This document shows positions 45,829 through 57,076 of a stretch of DNA of 64,000 nucleotides, in pieces (positions within the stretch are counted from its first letter, which is position 1; every line of letters starts with the position of its first letter). A program made the translations under genes and the position numbers. The notes under the pieces were generated by a model that saw only the letters and a program-made list of their open reading frames with translations, ran no database searches and was not told where the DNA came from. This stretch comes from Afipia sp. (GTDB lineage: Bacteria; Pseudomonadota; Alphaproteobacteria; Rhizobiales; Xanthobacteraceae). The stretch covers positions 1 to 64,000 of the forward strand of contig JAFVHU010000154.1 of assembly GCA_017474385.1 (NCBI GenBank). Reading direction: 5' to 3'.

Positions 45829-47526
45829 TCAACTGACAAGACGGGACAAAAAGCCCTTCCAGCCGCCGGGCTGCGCCGGTTCCGGCTGGACCGGATCATC
45901 GAATTCCTCGTCCCTGACCTCATCGGCGACGCCGGGGTCGTCCGGCGCCCGCACGATCGGGATGACGGCGGGGATTCGCGGCGCGTCCGGTTTCTCGATG
46001 TCGCGCCGGGGCCGAAACACCGGCGGCGGCACATTGGCGATCACCGGAGCAACGGGAGGCGGAGCCGCCTGCTCGACGGGCACAGGAGCTGAAGGCGCAG
46101 GTGGTGAAGGCACAGGCGCAGGCTCGTTATCCTGCAATGTGACAGCCGGTGGCGGCAGCTTCATCGCCGGACCGGCTTCCAGAGCCGGCGGCAGAGCAGG
46201 CTCATCGGCGACCTCGGCCTCGAGCACCGGCGCTTTGTCCGAGGGGAGGGCCGCAACCGGAGTGAGCCACTGAAACGCGTCGAGACGTCCGGTCACCGGC
46301 GACACCGGACGCCAGTGCTCGGACACATAGCCGTCGGCGGTCCATGCCGGATCGAGCGCGGCCCGTACCGCGCGCTGCATCCAGACGCGGGCGCTGCCGC
46401 CGTCGCCATGCTCGGCACGCTCAAGCTCGGCCATGAGAATGGCGACCCGCTGGGTCGGCGCATCGATAAAGGGTTGCAATGCTTCACGCGCGCGCGCGAA
46501 CTCACTGGAGTCGATGGCGGCGCGCGCCACCGCAAGCGCGCCTTCGATGTTTCCGGGCGATCTGGCCGCGAGCTTCTCCACCCGCGCCAGCCGCTGCACG
46601 GCAGAGTCGCCAAGCCGCACATGCGCATAGGCATCCGCCAGATCGGGATGCGGCTGAGCGGCCCACGCCGTCTCGATCACCTGCATGGCGCGGCGGGTCT
46701 GATTATTCTCGCTAAGAAACTTTGCGGCGAGTGTCGCAGCAGGCACCAGCGTCGGCGCGAGCTTCACCGCTTCGGTCACACTGGCGCGCGCCCGGTCGCG
46801 ATCGGAGGTCTCAAGATCGAGCGCACGCGCGGTCAGAAGAACGCCGCGCTGACGCTTGTAGGGCGCGGGATCGATCAGCCCCGCCGCCAGATTGTTTTCG
46901 AGAATCTTCAGCGCGCCGTCCCAGTCGCCCTTGCTGCAACGAAAGCCGAGCACGGCGTGTGAAGCCCATGCGGAAGCCGGCGCGGTCTTCAATGCTTCTT
47001 CGGCCAGCGCCACCGCCGCGTAGGCGTCGTCGCGGCGCTGCGCCTCGACGAACAATCCGCGCAAGCCGAGCAGCCTTGTGTCCTTGCGTTCCGCCATGGC
47101 ATGAAACGCGCGCTGCGCGCCCTCGCGATCGCCGTCGAGTTGCGCGGACTGCGCATGCAGCAGCATTGCCAGCGGATCCTGATGCGCCAGCCGTTTGGCG
47201 ACGTCGGCGTGGCGGCGCGCGGCGAAATGATCGCCGGTGCCGATTGCGATCAGGCCCTGGGTGATGGCGTTGCGTCCTTTGGCGTGGCGACGCTCGTGGC
47301 GCAGCCGCCGCAGGCGCTCCGGTGCGTTCAGGAAACTGCGAATGATCGCCCAGACCAGCATCGCGGCAAACACGATCAATACCAGCGCCAGCACAAGCAC
47401 CGGCAACGACGTATCGATACGCCAAGCATTCCAGGACAATGTGACATCGCCGGTCTGATCGGCAATCACGGCAGCGCCGAGCGCGACGACACCGATCAGA
47501 AACAAAAAGAGAATGATACGGATCAT
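45829..47526 (-). CDS. hemY: HemY family membrane protein
   Basis: 565 residues. Two N-terminal hydrophobic segments (IILFLFLIGVVALGAAVIADQ and PVLVLALVLIVFAAMLVWAII) form the HemY_N region, followed by TPR-like helical repeats through residue 400 and a Pro/Ala/Val-rich tail. HemY of proteobacteria is tied to heme synthesis by gene context and is not protoporphyrinogen oxidase, despite the shared name. It is the last gene of hemD-mic60-hemY. Confidence 0.9.
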   Translation of the reverse strand: MIRIILFLFLIGVVALGAAVIADQTGDVTLSWNAWRIDTSLPVLVLALVLIVFAAMLVWAIIRSFLNAPERLRRLRHERRHAKGRNAITQGLIAIGTGDHFAARRHADVAKRLAHQDPLAMLLHAQSAQLDGDREGAQRAFHAMAERKDTRLLGLRGLFVEAQRRDDAYAAVALAEEALKTAPASAWASHAVLGFRCSKGDWDGALKILENNLAAGLIDPAPYKRQRGVLLTARALDLETSDRDRARASVTEAVKLAPTLVPAATLAAKFLSENNQTRRAMQVIETAWAAQPHPDLADAYAHVRLGDSAVQRLARVEKLAARSPGNIEGALAVARAAIDSSEFARAREALQPFIDAPTQRVAILMAELERAEHGDGGSARVWMQRAVRAALDPAWTADGYVSEHWRPVSPVTGRLDAFQWLTPVAALPSDKAPVLEAEVADEPALPPALEAGPAMKLPPPAVTLQDNEPAPVPSPPAPSAPVPVEQAAPPPVAPVIANVPPPVFRPRRDIEKPDAPRIPAVIPIVRAPDDPGVADEVRDEEFDDPVQPEPAQPGGWKGFLSRLVS

Positions 47527-47534
47527 GAAACTGC

Positions 47535-48767
47535 CTATCGCGCCGATGTCGAGATCGCGGTCAGTGTATCCATCGTAAACTGCTCAACTGCCGCCCGCGC
47601 CTTGTCGCGGCCTTCGACCTTCGCAATCCATGGCCGCGCCAGGACGCGATCCGATGGCGGCAACTGTAGCAGTTCCCGCTTCGCCTCGTTCGCGTCATTG
47701 CGCTGCGCGGCGGCCGTTGCACGGGCGAGAATGCCCGTGGGGCCGCTGGCCAGCGCGTCGGTGCGCTGAATGCGCACCAGCTTTGCGAAACTTTGCTGAA
47801 GGCGCTCGACGATACCGTTGGGAGCAGGCTGCGCTTCGGGCTTCGGCGCGAGTTGCGGCAACAGCGCAAGCAATTCCTTGCTCAATGCATCGTCCGTGGG
47901 AAGACCCGCTGTCGCGAAGCCATCGAGCGCCCTCAGCACATCGGCATCACCGGCAACAGAACGTACCGCCGCAAGCTCGGTGGCATAAGGCAAACCGCGG
48001 CTCACGGCCTTGTCGAGATTTACGAGTGCGCCCAGCCTGCGCACCTTCGGATCCTCTGCCGGAGGTTGCGGCGCCGGCGGAGGCGCCGCAGCGGTAGCGC
48101 TCAGAGCCGCGGTCGCGCGCTCAATCTTTGCGATGCGCTCTTCGATGGCCGACGTATCGATGGTGGACGTTTTTGATTCGCCCGTCATGACGCCTTGCGG
48201 CGATGCGGACTTGATCTCGCTGATCGCAGCCGCGACCTTTTCGTTTTGCCCGCGCACGGCGGCGAGATCGCTGCGCAATGATGTCAGCGATTTCTCAACT
48301 GCATCGATGCGCGCGACGATCGCAGGATCGGCAACCGGACGAGGCGCAGGTTTTGCCGCGTCTGATTCAACCTTCGCAAGGCGTGTGCCCAGGGTGGTGA
48401 TGTCGGCCTTGTTCGCTGCGATACCGTCCGTAAGCGGCGCGGTTGAGACCGGCTCGGGTTTCGGAGGCCACCCCGCAAGCGTCGCCGCGCCGATCGCCAG
48501 CAATGCGGCCACGGCACCCGCCACAGCGGAGAAAAGCACCGACGAGGTTCGCGATGGACCCGGCGATGGTGCAACAATGGATTCAGCAGACGCATCGGAA
48601 GACGGCTCGGATTGATCCGGCTTCGGCGCGCCAGCATCTGCGTCCGGCGTCTCCGGCGCGGACGGACTTTCCGATACTTCAGAAGCTGTCAGTTCGATGG
48701 TCGGCGGTGTTCGCTTGTTGGCGTCACCGCCCGGCAGCACACCGGCCTTGTCCTTATTATCGTCCAT
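47535..48767 (-). CDS. Mitofilin (Mic60) homologue
   Basis: 410 residues. An acidic, Pro/Ser-rich cytoplasmic N-terminus (residues 1-75) precedes one transmembrane helix (VLFSAVAGAVAALLAIGAATLAG). A long coiled coil follows (about 115-235; DITTLGTRLAKVESDAAK and EERIAKIERATAAL), and then the C-terminal mitofilin signature region ending FTMDTLTAISTSAR. Alphaproteobacterial Mic60 shapes inner membranes; its position between hemD and hemY is the known conserved context. It lies 8 bases before hemY. Confidence 0.88.
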   Translation of the reverse strand: MDDNKDKAGVLPGGDANKRTPPTIELTASEVSESPSAPETPDADAGAPKPDQSEPSSDASAESIVAPSPGPSRTSSVLFSAVAGAVAALLAIGAATLAGWPPKPEPVSTAPLTDGIAANKADITTLGTRLAKVESDAAKPAPRPVADPAIVARIDAVEKSLTSLRSDLAAVRGQNEKVAAAISEIKSASPQGVMTGESKTSTIDTSAIEERIAKIERATAALSATAAAPPPAPQPPAEDPKVRRLGALVNLDKAVSRGLPYATELAAVRSVAGDADVLRALDGFATAGLPTDDALSKELLALLPQLAPKPEAQPAPNGIVERLQQSFAKLVRIQRTDALASGPTGILARATAAAQRNDANEAKRELLQLPPSDRVLARPWIAKVEGRDKARAAVEQFTMDTLTAISTSAR

Positions 48768-48869
48768 CGGAACTCACTCCTGTCACGCTCGCGCGGACTC
48801 TAGCAGATTCTGCGAACGCCGCTCGCGTCCAGAAGCACTCTGGAAGGTTACCTGCCGGTTACCTGAAAG

Positions 48870-49601
48870 CTAGTTGGACGATGCTTTGAGCGTCCTGTCC
48901 AGCACATCGAATATGGCATTCTCATCCGGCGTGCGCGCCACCGCCACCTGCATTGCCCCGGCCTCGCGAAGAAGACCCGCCACCGTCTCGGAGATGCAGC
49001 ATTGTGGCAGCGCGAGGGCAGAAATTTCGACACCGTCCGCCCGCGCCGCATCGAGATAGGCCCGTGCGCTGCGCCGGGAATAGTGCAGCACCGCATCGAT
49101 ACCGCCCGCGCGGAACGCGTCGCCGACGCGCGCAGCAAATCCCGTCACCGGAATCATCCGGTAGGTCGTGTGCGTTATCACCGTGAGTCCCCGCGCGCCG
49201 AGATCGGCGGCAAGATCATGCGCGAGATCCGCGCCGGCGAGATAGCAAAGCGTCGAGTCCTTCTTCAGTCTCTTGACGACGAGATCGACGAGCGATTGCG
49301 CATTGCCCTGCGCGCTGGCGACCTCCCGAAAGCCGGCGGCGCGCGCGGCGTCCGCGGTGTGCTCCCCGACCGCAAACGCGGGCAATCCGAACAGGTGTGT
49401 CCGGGACGGATGATCCAGGATGGCGCGGATCGCATTGGCGCTGGTCAGGATCACGGCGTCATAGGCTGCGTCGTCTTCGTCATGAAACGGAATTTCCTCG
49501 AACCGCAGCATCGGTGACAGCAGCGCGTCATAGCCCCGCGCGCGCAGGGCGGTCGCCGTTCTCTCATTGTCCGGGATAGGGCGTGTCACAAGAATGGCCA
49601 T
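48870..49601 (-). CDS. hemD: Uroporphyrinogen-III synthase
   Basis: 243 residues. It closes hydroxymethylbilane into uroporphyrinogen III. The family is poorly conserved, but the layout (VTRPIPDNERTATALRARG at the start, FAVGEHTADAARAAGF in the middle, VLHYSRRSARAYLDAA and a final bundle) is recognisable. hemC, often adjacent in alphaproteobacteria, is not present in the 78 bases between hemD and tsaD. The mic60 gene follows 102 bases downstream. Confidence 0.9.
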   Translation of the reverse strand: MAILVTRPIPDNERTATALRARGYDALLSPMLRFEEIPFHDEDDAAYDAVILTSANAIRAILDHPSRTHLFGLPAFAVGEHTADAARAAGFREVASAQGNAQSLVDLVVKRLKKDSTLCYLAGADLAHDLAADLGARGLTVITHTTYRMIPVTGFAARVGDAFRAGGIDAVLHYSRRSARAYLDAARADGVEISALALPQCCISETVAGLLREAGAMQVAVARTPDENAIFDVLDRTLKASSN

Positions 49602-49679
49602 TCACGATGCTCCGCGCGGGTCGATGCTGTGCTGAATCACGATAGCCCGCCTGACGATTCCACGTTATGAACCCCTTGA

Positions 49680-50876
49680 ATGACGCCTAGGTGGCGGATG
49701 ACGTTTTTTGCCCTGCGCAAGGCCAATGCCTATGTAAAGGGAAACGCCGGATCCGCGATCAAAGCAAGAGCCGGAAGAAAGCAGGGACTGAAATTGGCAG
49801 GCAAGCTGGTGCTGGGGATCGAGACCACCTGCGACGAGACCGCCGCCGCCGTGATCGAACGGCAGCGCGACGGGTCGGGGCGGATTCTGTCCAACATCGT
49901 GCGCTCGCAGATCGATGAACATGCGCCGTTCGGCGGAGTCGTGCCCGAGATTGCCGCCCGCGCCCATGTCGACATGCTCGACGGTATTATCCGCGCGGCG
50001 ATGAAAGAGGCGAATATCGGCTTTGGAGATCTCAGCGCCGTCGCTGCGGCGGCGGGTCCTGGCCTGATCGGCGGCGTGATCGTCGGCCTCACCACGGCGA
50101 AAGCGATCTCGCTGGTTCACAACACGCCGCTGATCGCGGTCAATCATCTCGAGGCGCACGCGCTGACACCGCGCCTCACCGTTCCGCTGATGTTTCCTTA
50201 TTGCCTGTTTCTGGCATCCGGCGGCCACACCCAGATCGTCGCGGTGCTCGGCGTCGGAAAATATGTCCGGCTCGGCACCACGGTTGACGACGCGATGGGC
50301 GAAGCTTTCGACAAGGTCGCGAAGATGCTGGACCTGCCTTATCCCGGCGGGCCGCAGGTCGAGCGCGCGGCCGCTCACGGCAATCCCGAGCGGTTCGTGT
50401 TTCCGCGTCCGATGGTGGGGCGGCCCGATGCGAACTTCTCGCTGTCCGGCTTGAAAACCGCGGTGCGTAACGAGGCGACGCGCCTGATGCCGCTCGATCC
50501 GCAGGACGTGTCGGATCTGTGCGCCGGGTTTCAGGCCGCGGTGCTCGATCTCACCGCGGACCGGATCAGCGTCGGGCTGCGTCTGTTTCAGGAAAAATTC
50601 GGCCCGCCCCGCGCGCTGGTCGCCGCCGGCGGCGTCGCCTCGAATCTCGCGATCCGCAGCGCGTTGCATGACATCGCGGCCCGCGCCCAGACCATGCTGA
50701 TCATTCCGCCGCCGGCGCTCTGCACCGACAACGGTGCGATGATCGCATGGGCTGGCGCGGAGCGTCTTGCGCTCAGGATGGTTGACGCGATGGAGACCGC
50801 GCCGCGCGCGCGCTGGCGGCTCGATGAAACCGCATCGACCCCGGCGAAATTCGCCAACACGCGTGCGCGACATTAA
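49680..50876 (+). CDS. tsaD: tRNA N6-threonylcarbamoyladenosine synthesis protein TsaD
   Basis: Transfers the threonylcarbamoyl group to A37 of ANN-reading tRNAs with TsaB and TsaE. The catalytic fold starts at [16 protein letters not shown], with metal-binding His residues in [21 protein letters not shown] and AAGGVASN are intact. An approximately 40-residue N-terminal extension ([18 protein letters not shown]) precedes the domain and is unusual; the true start may be further in, including a TTG just before LAGKLVLG. It is divergent from hemD and overlaps no gene. Confidence 0.95.
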   Translation: MTPRWRMTFFALRKANAYVKGNAGSAIKARAGRKQGLKLAGKLVLGIETTCDETAAAVIERQRDGSGRILSNIVRSQIDEHAPFGGVVPEIAARAHVDMLDGIIRAAMKEANIGFGDLSAVAAAAGPGLIGGVIVGLTTAKAISLVHNTPLIAVNHLEAHALTPRLTVPLMFPYCLFLASGGHTQIVAVLGVGKYVRLGTTVDDAMGEAFDKVAKMLDLPYPGGPQVERAAAHGNPERFVFPRPMVGRPDANFSLSGLKTAVRNEATRLMPLDPQDVSDLCAGFQAAVLDLTADRISVGLRLFQEKFGPPRALVAAGGVASNLAIRSALHDIAARAQTMLIIPPPALCTDNGAMIAWAGAERLALRMVDAMETAPRARWRLDETASTPAKFANTRARH

Positions 50877-50877
50877 C

Positions 50878-51858
50878 ATGATCATGCACCAGAAAATTTC
50901 CATCGTCGGCGCCGGCGCATGGGGCACAGCCCTTGCGAATGCTGCGGCACGCGCCGGACGCGATGTCATTCTCTACGCCCGCGACAGCGCCGCTGCCGAG
51001 ACAATTTCGCAGACCCGCGAGAATCCGAAATTGCCGGGCATCCAGCTTGCGAAGACCATCTCTGTCACCAGCGATCTTGCCGAGACAGGGAAAGCCAGCG
51101 CGGTGCTGCTGGTCACGCCCGCGCAAAGCCTGCGGCAGGCGGCGACGGCGCTCGCGCCGCATCTTGCAGCGAATACGCCGGTGATTGTCTGTGCCAAGGG
51201 CATCGAGCGCGGCACGCATCAGTTCATGACGGAGATCATCGCGGAGGTTTTGCCTAGCGCCGTGCCCGCAATTCTTTCGGGGCCAAGTTTCGATGTCGAT
51301 GTCGCGCGCGGATTGCCGACTGCCGTCACGCTTGCAACCGGCGACGAGCAGCTTGCGAAAGCACTGGTTCAGGCGCTCGGATCGGCGACATTCCGTCCCT
51401 ATCATTCGACGGATGTGCGCGGTGTCGAGATCGGCGGCGCGGCCAAGAACGTGCTCGCGATCGCGGCCGGCATCGTCGCCGGCAAGAAGCTCGGCGCGTC
51501 GGCGCTGGCGGCGCTCACCACGCGCGGCTTCGCGGAACTGATGCGGCTTGGCCTTGCCTGCGGCGCCAAGCCTGAGACCATCGCCGGATTGTCGGGGCTC
51601 GGAGACCTGCTGCTGTCCTGTTCGAGTTCGCAATCGCGCAACTTTTCCTACGGCATCGCGCTCGGACGCGGCGAGACGCCGCCGCAGGGCAAGCTGGCCG
51701 AAGGGGCATTCACCGCGCCGGTGCTGATTGAACTCGCTCAAGAAAAGAATGTTGAAATGCCGGTGGCCAGTGCAGTGGCGGCGGTTCTCGGCGGTGCCCT
51801 GACCATCGATGAAGCGATCGAGATGCTGCTGACGCGGCCGTTCCGGGCCGAGGGATAA
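50878..51858 (+). CDS. gpsA: Glycerol-3-phosphate dehydrogenase [NAD(P)+]
   Basis: Makes glycerol-3-phosphate for phospholipid synthesis. 326 residues from ATG 50878, one base after the tsaD stop. The Rossmann loop GAGAWG is at residues 11-16, and the catalytic segment is [17 protein letters not shown], with the substrate Lys before it in VCAKGIERG. The tsaD-gpsA pairing is common in alphaproteobacteria. An intergenic palindrome follows. Confidence 0.96.
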   Translation: MIMHQKISIVGAGAWGTALANAAARAGRDVILYARDSAAAETISQTRENPKLPGIQLAKTISVTSDLAETGKASAVLLVTPAQSLRQAATALAPHLAANTPVIVCAKGIERGTHQFMTEIIAEVLPSAVPAILSGPSFDVDVARGLPTAVTLATGDEQLAKALVQALGSATFRPYHSTDVRGVEIGGAAKNVLAIAAGIVAGKKLGASALAALTTRGFAELMRLGLACGAKPETIAGLSGLGDLLLSCSSSQSRNFSYGIALGRGETPPQGKLAEGAFTAPVLIELAQEKNVEMPVASAVAAVLGGALTIDEAIEMLLTRPFRAEG

Positions 51859-51867
51859 CAATCAACT

Positions 51868-51955
51868 GTCATGGCCGGGCTTGTTCCGGCCATCCCGATC
51901 GGATTGGGCACTGCCCTCTCCTGATCGGGATCACCGGGACAAGCCCGGTGATGAC
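51868..51955. repeat. GGCCGGGCTTGTTCCGGCC-type palindrome pair
   Basis: Two small palindromes (ATGGCCGGGCTTGTTCCGGCCAT near 51871-51893 and ATCACCGGGACAAGCCCGGTGAT near 51930-51952), with outer GTCATG and GATGAC ends, bracket a CCCGATC/GATCGGG pair. Related to 15054-15141. The upstream open frame of the EVE gene begins inside it, so that frame start is false. Confidence 0.75.
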
Positions 51956-51983
51956 AAAATCAAGAACCACAGGATGTGAAACG

Positions 51984-52397
51984 ATGGCGTACTGGCTTGT
52001 AAAATCCGAACCCTCCACATGGTCGTGGGATCAGCAGGTCGCGAAAGGCGCCAAAGGCGAAGCCTGGACCGGCGTGCGCAACCACACCGCGAAAGCCAAC
52101 CTCATGAAGATGAAGAAAGGCGACCGCGCCCTTTTCTATCATTCCAATGAGGGCAAGGAGATCGTCGGTATCGTCGAGGTCATCCGCGAGCACTATCCCG
52201 ATCCCACCGACAAGACCGCCAAGTTCGTCTGCGTCGATATCAAAGCCGACAAGCCGCTGAAAGAGGCCGTGACGCTGGAAACCATCAAGACCGACAAGAA
52301 GCTCGCCGAGATGGATCTGGTGAAGTATTCGCGGCTGTCGGTTCAGAGCGTCACGGCGGATGCGTGGAAGATGATCTGCAAGATGGGCGGAGTGTGA
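51984..52397 (+). CDS. EVE domain-containing protein
   Basis: 137 residues from MAYWLVKSEPSTWSWD. The PUA-like EVE fold includes the aromatic cage region EAWTGVRNHTAKANLMKMKKGDRALFYHSNEGKEI divided over strands. EVE proteins bind modified bases in DNA or RNA (thymocyte nuclear protein 1 family). Its stop overlaps the start of the METTL20-like gene (GTGA), so translation is coupled. Upstream in-frame codons to 51948 lie in a repeat. Confidence 0.9.
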   Translation: MAYWLVKSEPSTWSWDQQVAKGAKGEAWTGVRNHTAKANLMKMKKGDRALFYHSNEGKEIVGIVEVIREHYPDPTDKTAKFVCVDIKADKPLKEAVTLETIKTDKKLAEMDLVKYSRLSVQSVTADAWKMICKMGGV

Positions 52398-53080
52398 ACG
52401 CGCCCGTCATCGCCGACAAGGACGCGTTCATTCGCGCCAACACACGGCTGCGCGCGGTGCCGTTGACGCCGGAGATTTCGCTGCTGCTGGCGGACGAGGC
52501 CGTGCCGCTCTGGCACAAGACCGAAGAGGAGATCGGCGAAGCCGGGCTGCCGCCGCCATTCTGGGCCTTTGCATGGGCCGGCGGCCAGGCGCTGGCGCGC
52601 CATGTGCTCGACAACGCAAATCTGGTGCGCGGCAAGAGCGTGCTCGATCTTGCCAGCGGATCGGGCCTTGTCGGCATCGCGGCTATGAAGGCCGGCGCAT
52701 CGTCGGTGACCGTCGCCGATATCGATGCATTCGCCTGTGCAGCCGCGGTACTGAACGCGGCGGAAAATAGCGTCACGCTGTCGGCATGTCAGGATGATCT
52801 GCTGGCGGAGCCGAACAGCAACCGTTGGGATGTCGTCCTGGCCGGCGACATTTTTTACGAACGCGGCACCGCGCAGCGTGCGTTCGATTTCCTGCTCGGC
52901 CATGTCACCCGCGGTGCCACCGTGCTGGTCGGCGATCCTGGCCGCAGCTACCTGCCCCGCGACAAATTGCGCCGCATCGCGGACTACAGCGTCCCGGTGA
53001 CCCGCGATCTTGAGGACGCCGAGATCAAGCAGACCGCGGTGTGGGAATTGCTTGGCTCCGGCAGTTCTCGGGCGGAATAG
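52394..53080 (+). CDS. METTL20-like ETF-beta lysine methyltransferase
   Basis: 228 residues from the GTG at 52394. The seven-beta-strand methyltransferase motif is VLDLASGSGLVGIAAMKAGA, preceded by PPPFWAFAWAGGQALARHV and followed by VVLAGDIFYERG, both typical of METTL20 homologues that trimethylate lysines on electron-transfer flavoprotein beta. Start is chosen because it overlaps the stop of the EVE gene by 4 bases. The target in this organism is inferred, not shown. Confidence 0.83.
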   Translation: MNAPVIADKDAFIRANTRLRAVPLTPEISLLLADEAVPLWHKTEEEIGEAGLPPPFWAFAWAGGQALARHVLDNANLVRGKSVLDLASGSGLVGIAAMKAGASSVTVADIDAFACAAAVLNAAENSVTLSACQDDLLAEPNSNRWDVVLAGDIFYERGTAQRAFDFLLGHVTRGATVLVGDPGRSYLPRDKLRRIADYSVPVTRDLEDAEIKQTAVWELLGSGSSRAE

Positions 53081-53228
53081 TAAAGCCTTTCGGCCTGGGA
53101 AGGCAGACAAAAGTCCTATTCGCCGCGCCTTGCCGGGGCAGCTTGCGAAAGCGCATAATGGCGTCAATCAAAAACAAGCCACGCGCATGTCGTGACGCTG
53201 GCGCAGGCTTGGAGGAAACGAGGAAGTC

Positions 53229-55178
<1,950 letters not shown>

Positions 55179-55216
55179 GGTATTAATCGCAGACTTTGCC
55201 TGGGGGATCGAAGCGA

Positions 55217-55597
55217 ATGCGCCTCATGCGTCTGATTGTTGCAACCATGATCGCCATGCTCGGCGTGGCGATCATGCCCGGTGAATCCGGGGCGGCGAAT
55301 CTCAACGAAGCTTGCGGGGGCACCGCCAATATCACCTGCAATTCGGCCCTTTGGTGCCAAAGGGTTGCCGGACAATGCACCGCCACCGATGCTGCGGGCA
55401 CTTGCGACAAGGCACCAGCCTTCTGCATGCAGATTCATCGGCCGGTTTGCGGCTGCAACGGCAAAACCTATCCCAACGATTGCGAGCGACAGAAGGCCAA
55501 GGTGCAGCTCAGCCATGTCGGCGCATGCCCGAAGGAACCAACGGAGTCCAAGGCCAAGGAGCCGAAGGCCAAAAAGTCCAAGGCCAAAAAAGAATAA
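55217..55597 (+). CDS. Secreted Kazal-type protease inhibitor-like protein
   Basis: 126 residues. A signal peptide ends near residue 27. Ten cysteines follow (33, 41, 47, 54, 63, 70, 78, 80, 89, 104): an N-terminal Cys-rich CGGTANITC type module and a C-terminal Kazal core (PVCGCNGKTYPNDCE). The last 22 residues are Lys/Glu-rich. A Kazal domain would inhibit a serine protease, probably outside the cell; the target is unknown. It begins 38 bases after acs. Confidence 0.82.
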   Translation: MRLMRLIVATMIAMLGVAIMPGESGAANLNEACGGTANITCNSALWCQRVAGQCTATDAAGTCDKAPAFCMQIHRPVCGCNGKTYPNDCERQKAKVQLSHVGACPKEPTESKAKEPKAKKSKAKKE

Positions 55598-55718
55598 ACG
55601 CGATTTCGCGGAGACATTGCACCTCCGCGAAATGTTGTCCGATCCCGCGTCACTGTTGTCACATCCGGCACGTGGTAGTCTCGACTCCCAGAAAATAACA
55701 ATGGCCGGGGAAACAACG

Positions 55719-56837
55719 ATGGATCGCAGAACCTTCATCACCGGCGCTTCGTCACTCGCGCTTGGCGCAACGGCGGCACGCGCGCAGCATCAGCATGCAC
55801 CACTGCCGCAGGCCTCACCGTCGCCTGAGCCTTTCACCGGTCTTCGTACCAACGCGCCGCATCACATTTCACCGGACGAACAGGCGCAGCGCGTCACGGA
55901 AAGCCCTGCGCCGCAGGACGCGCCGGGCCGCTGGGTGACCCGCGCGGCATTGCCGTTGCCACGCAGCGAGATGGCGTGGGCGACCGAATGGGCGGGGCGC
56001 GCGCATATTGTCGGCGGCTACGGTGAAGGCCGCGTCGATCGCACCTATCATCACATCTACGATCCGGCCAAGGATGTCTGGTTCGACGGCGCGCCGTTGC
56101 CGCGCGGGGCGAACCATGTCGCAGTCGCGGCCGATGCCGGGCGTGTCTACGCGCTTGGCGGCTTCATCGAGCAGAACCGCAATCCCGATCACAACGCCTA
56201 CGCCTATGACGTCGCCGCCAATCGCTGGGACAAGATCGCGCCGCTGCCACGTCCGCGTGGCGCGGGCGCCGCCGTGGTGTTGAATGGCCGCGTTCACCTG
56301 ATCGGCGGCGCGTCGGAGCCGACGATGGAGCGCGCGAGCGTCGGATGGCACGAGGTCTACGATCCGAAGACCGACAAGTGGACGACGCTGAAAGCGCTGC
56401 CGGGCGCACGGGACCATGTCGGTTGCGTCGCGCACAATGGAATTGTGCACGTTATCGGCGGGCGCTTCAATACGTTCGAATACAACACCGAGCTGCATCA
56501 TGTGTACGTGCCTGACCGCGACACATGGGAGACGCGTGCGCCGCTGCCGACCACCCGCTCCGGCCACGGGCTTGTGGTGTATCGCGACCGGCTGTTCGCG
56601 ATGGGCGGCGAGGCCGGTCTGATCCGCAACGGACAGATCACGCAGGGCAAGGTGTTCGGCCAGATGGAAAGCTACGATCCCGCAACGGATCGCTGGCAGA
56701 GCCACGCGCCGATACCGACGCCGCGTCATGCCGTGGGAGCCGTGACCATCGGCGACTGGATCTATGTCGCAGGCGGCGGCGCCGTCACCGGCGGCGCGGT
56801 GCAGTCTGCGGTGCACGAGGCTTTCACCCTCGGCTGA
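55719..56837 (+). CDS. Tat-exported kelch-repeat protein
   Basis: 372 residues from MDRRTFITGASSLALGATAARA, a twin-arginine signal with GGGGA eight bases before the ATG (the upstream in-frame ATG at 55701 has no site). The rest is about six kelch repeats (HIVGGYGEGR, YALGGFIEQN, HLIGGASEPT, HVIGGRFNTF, FAMGGEAGLI, YVAGGGAVTG), a beta propeller. It may bind sugar or protein in the periplasm; no enzyme residues are evident. Confidence 0.85.
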   Translation: MDRRTFITGASSLALGATAARAQHQHAPLPQASPSPEPFTGLRTNAPHHISPDEQAQRVTESPAPQDAPGRWVTRAALPLPRSEMAWATEWAGRAHIVGGYGEGRVDRTYHHIYDPAKDVWFDGAPLPRGANHVAVAADAGRVYALGGFIEQNRNPDHNAYAYDVAANRWDKIAPLPRPRGAGAAVVLNGRVHLIGGASEPTMERASVGWHEVYDPKTDKWTTLKALPGARDHVGCVAHNGIVHVIGGRFNTFEYNTELHHVYVPDRDTWETRAPLPTTRSGHGLVVYRDRLFAMGGEAGLIRNGQITQGKVFGQMESYDPATDRWQSHAPIPTPRHAVGAVTIGDWIYVAGGGAVTGGAVQSAVHEAFTLG

Positions 56838-57076
56838 TCGCGGACGCGACCCGCACTCACAAAAATGTCACCCGTTCCCAGCGCCTTTGGGCGCAGGTGT
56901 TGTTTCCCGGGCATTTACTTTGCCGCCGGAATTTTCTTCTTAAGGTCGCGTTCGATCCGCCCATGGGGTTCGTGGAAACCGCCTGTTGAAGCCTCTGCCC
57001 CAGACTGGCGAATTCGATGAGGGTTCCGTGGCCATGCCGGACGCCTGCACCGTTCGGAAGTGTTTTGGAGGTTGTA

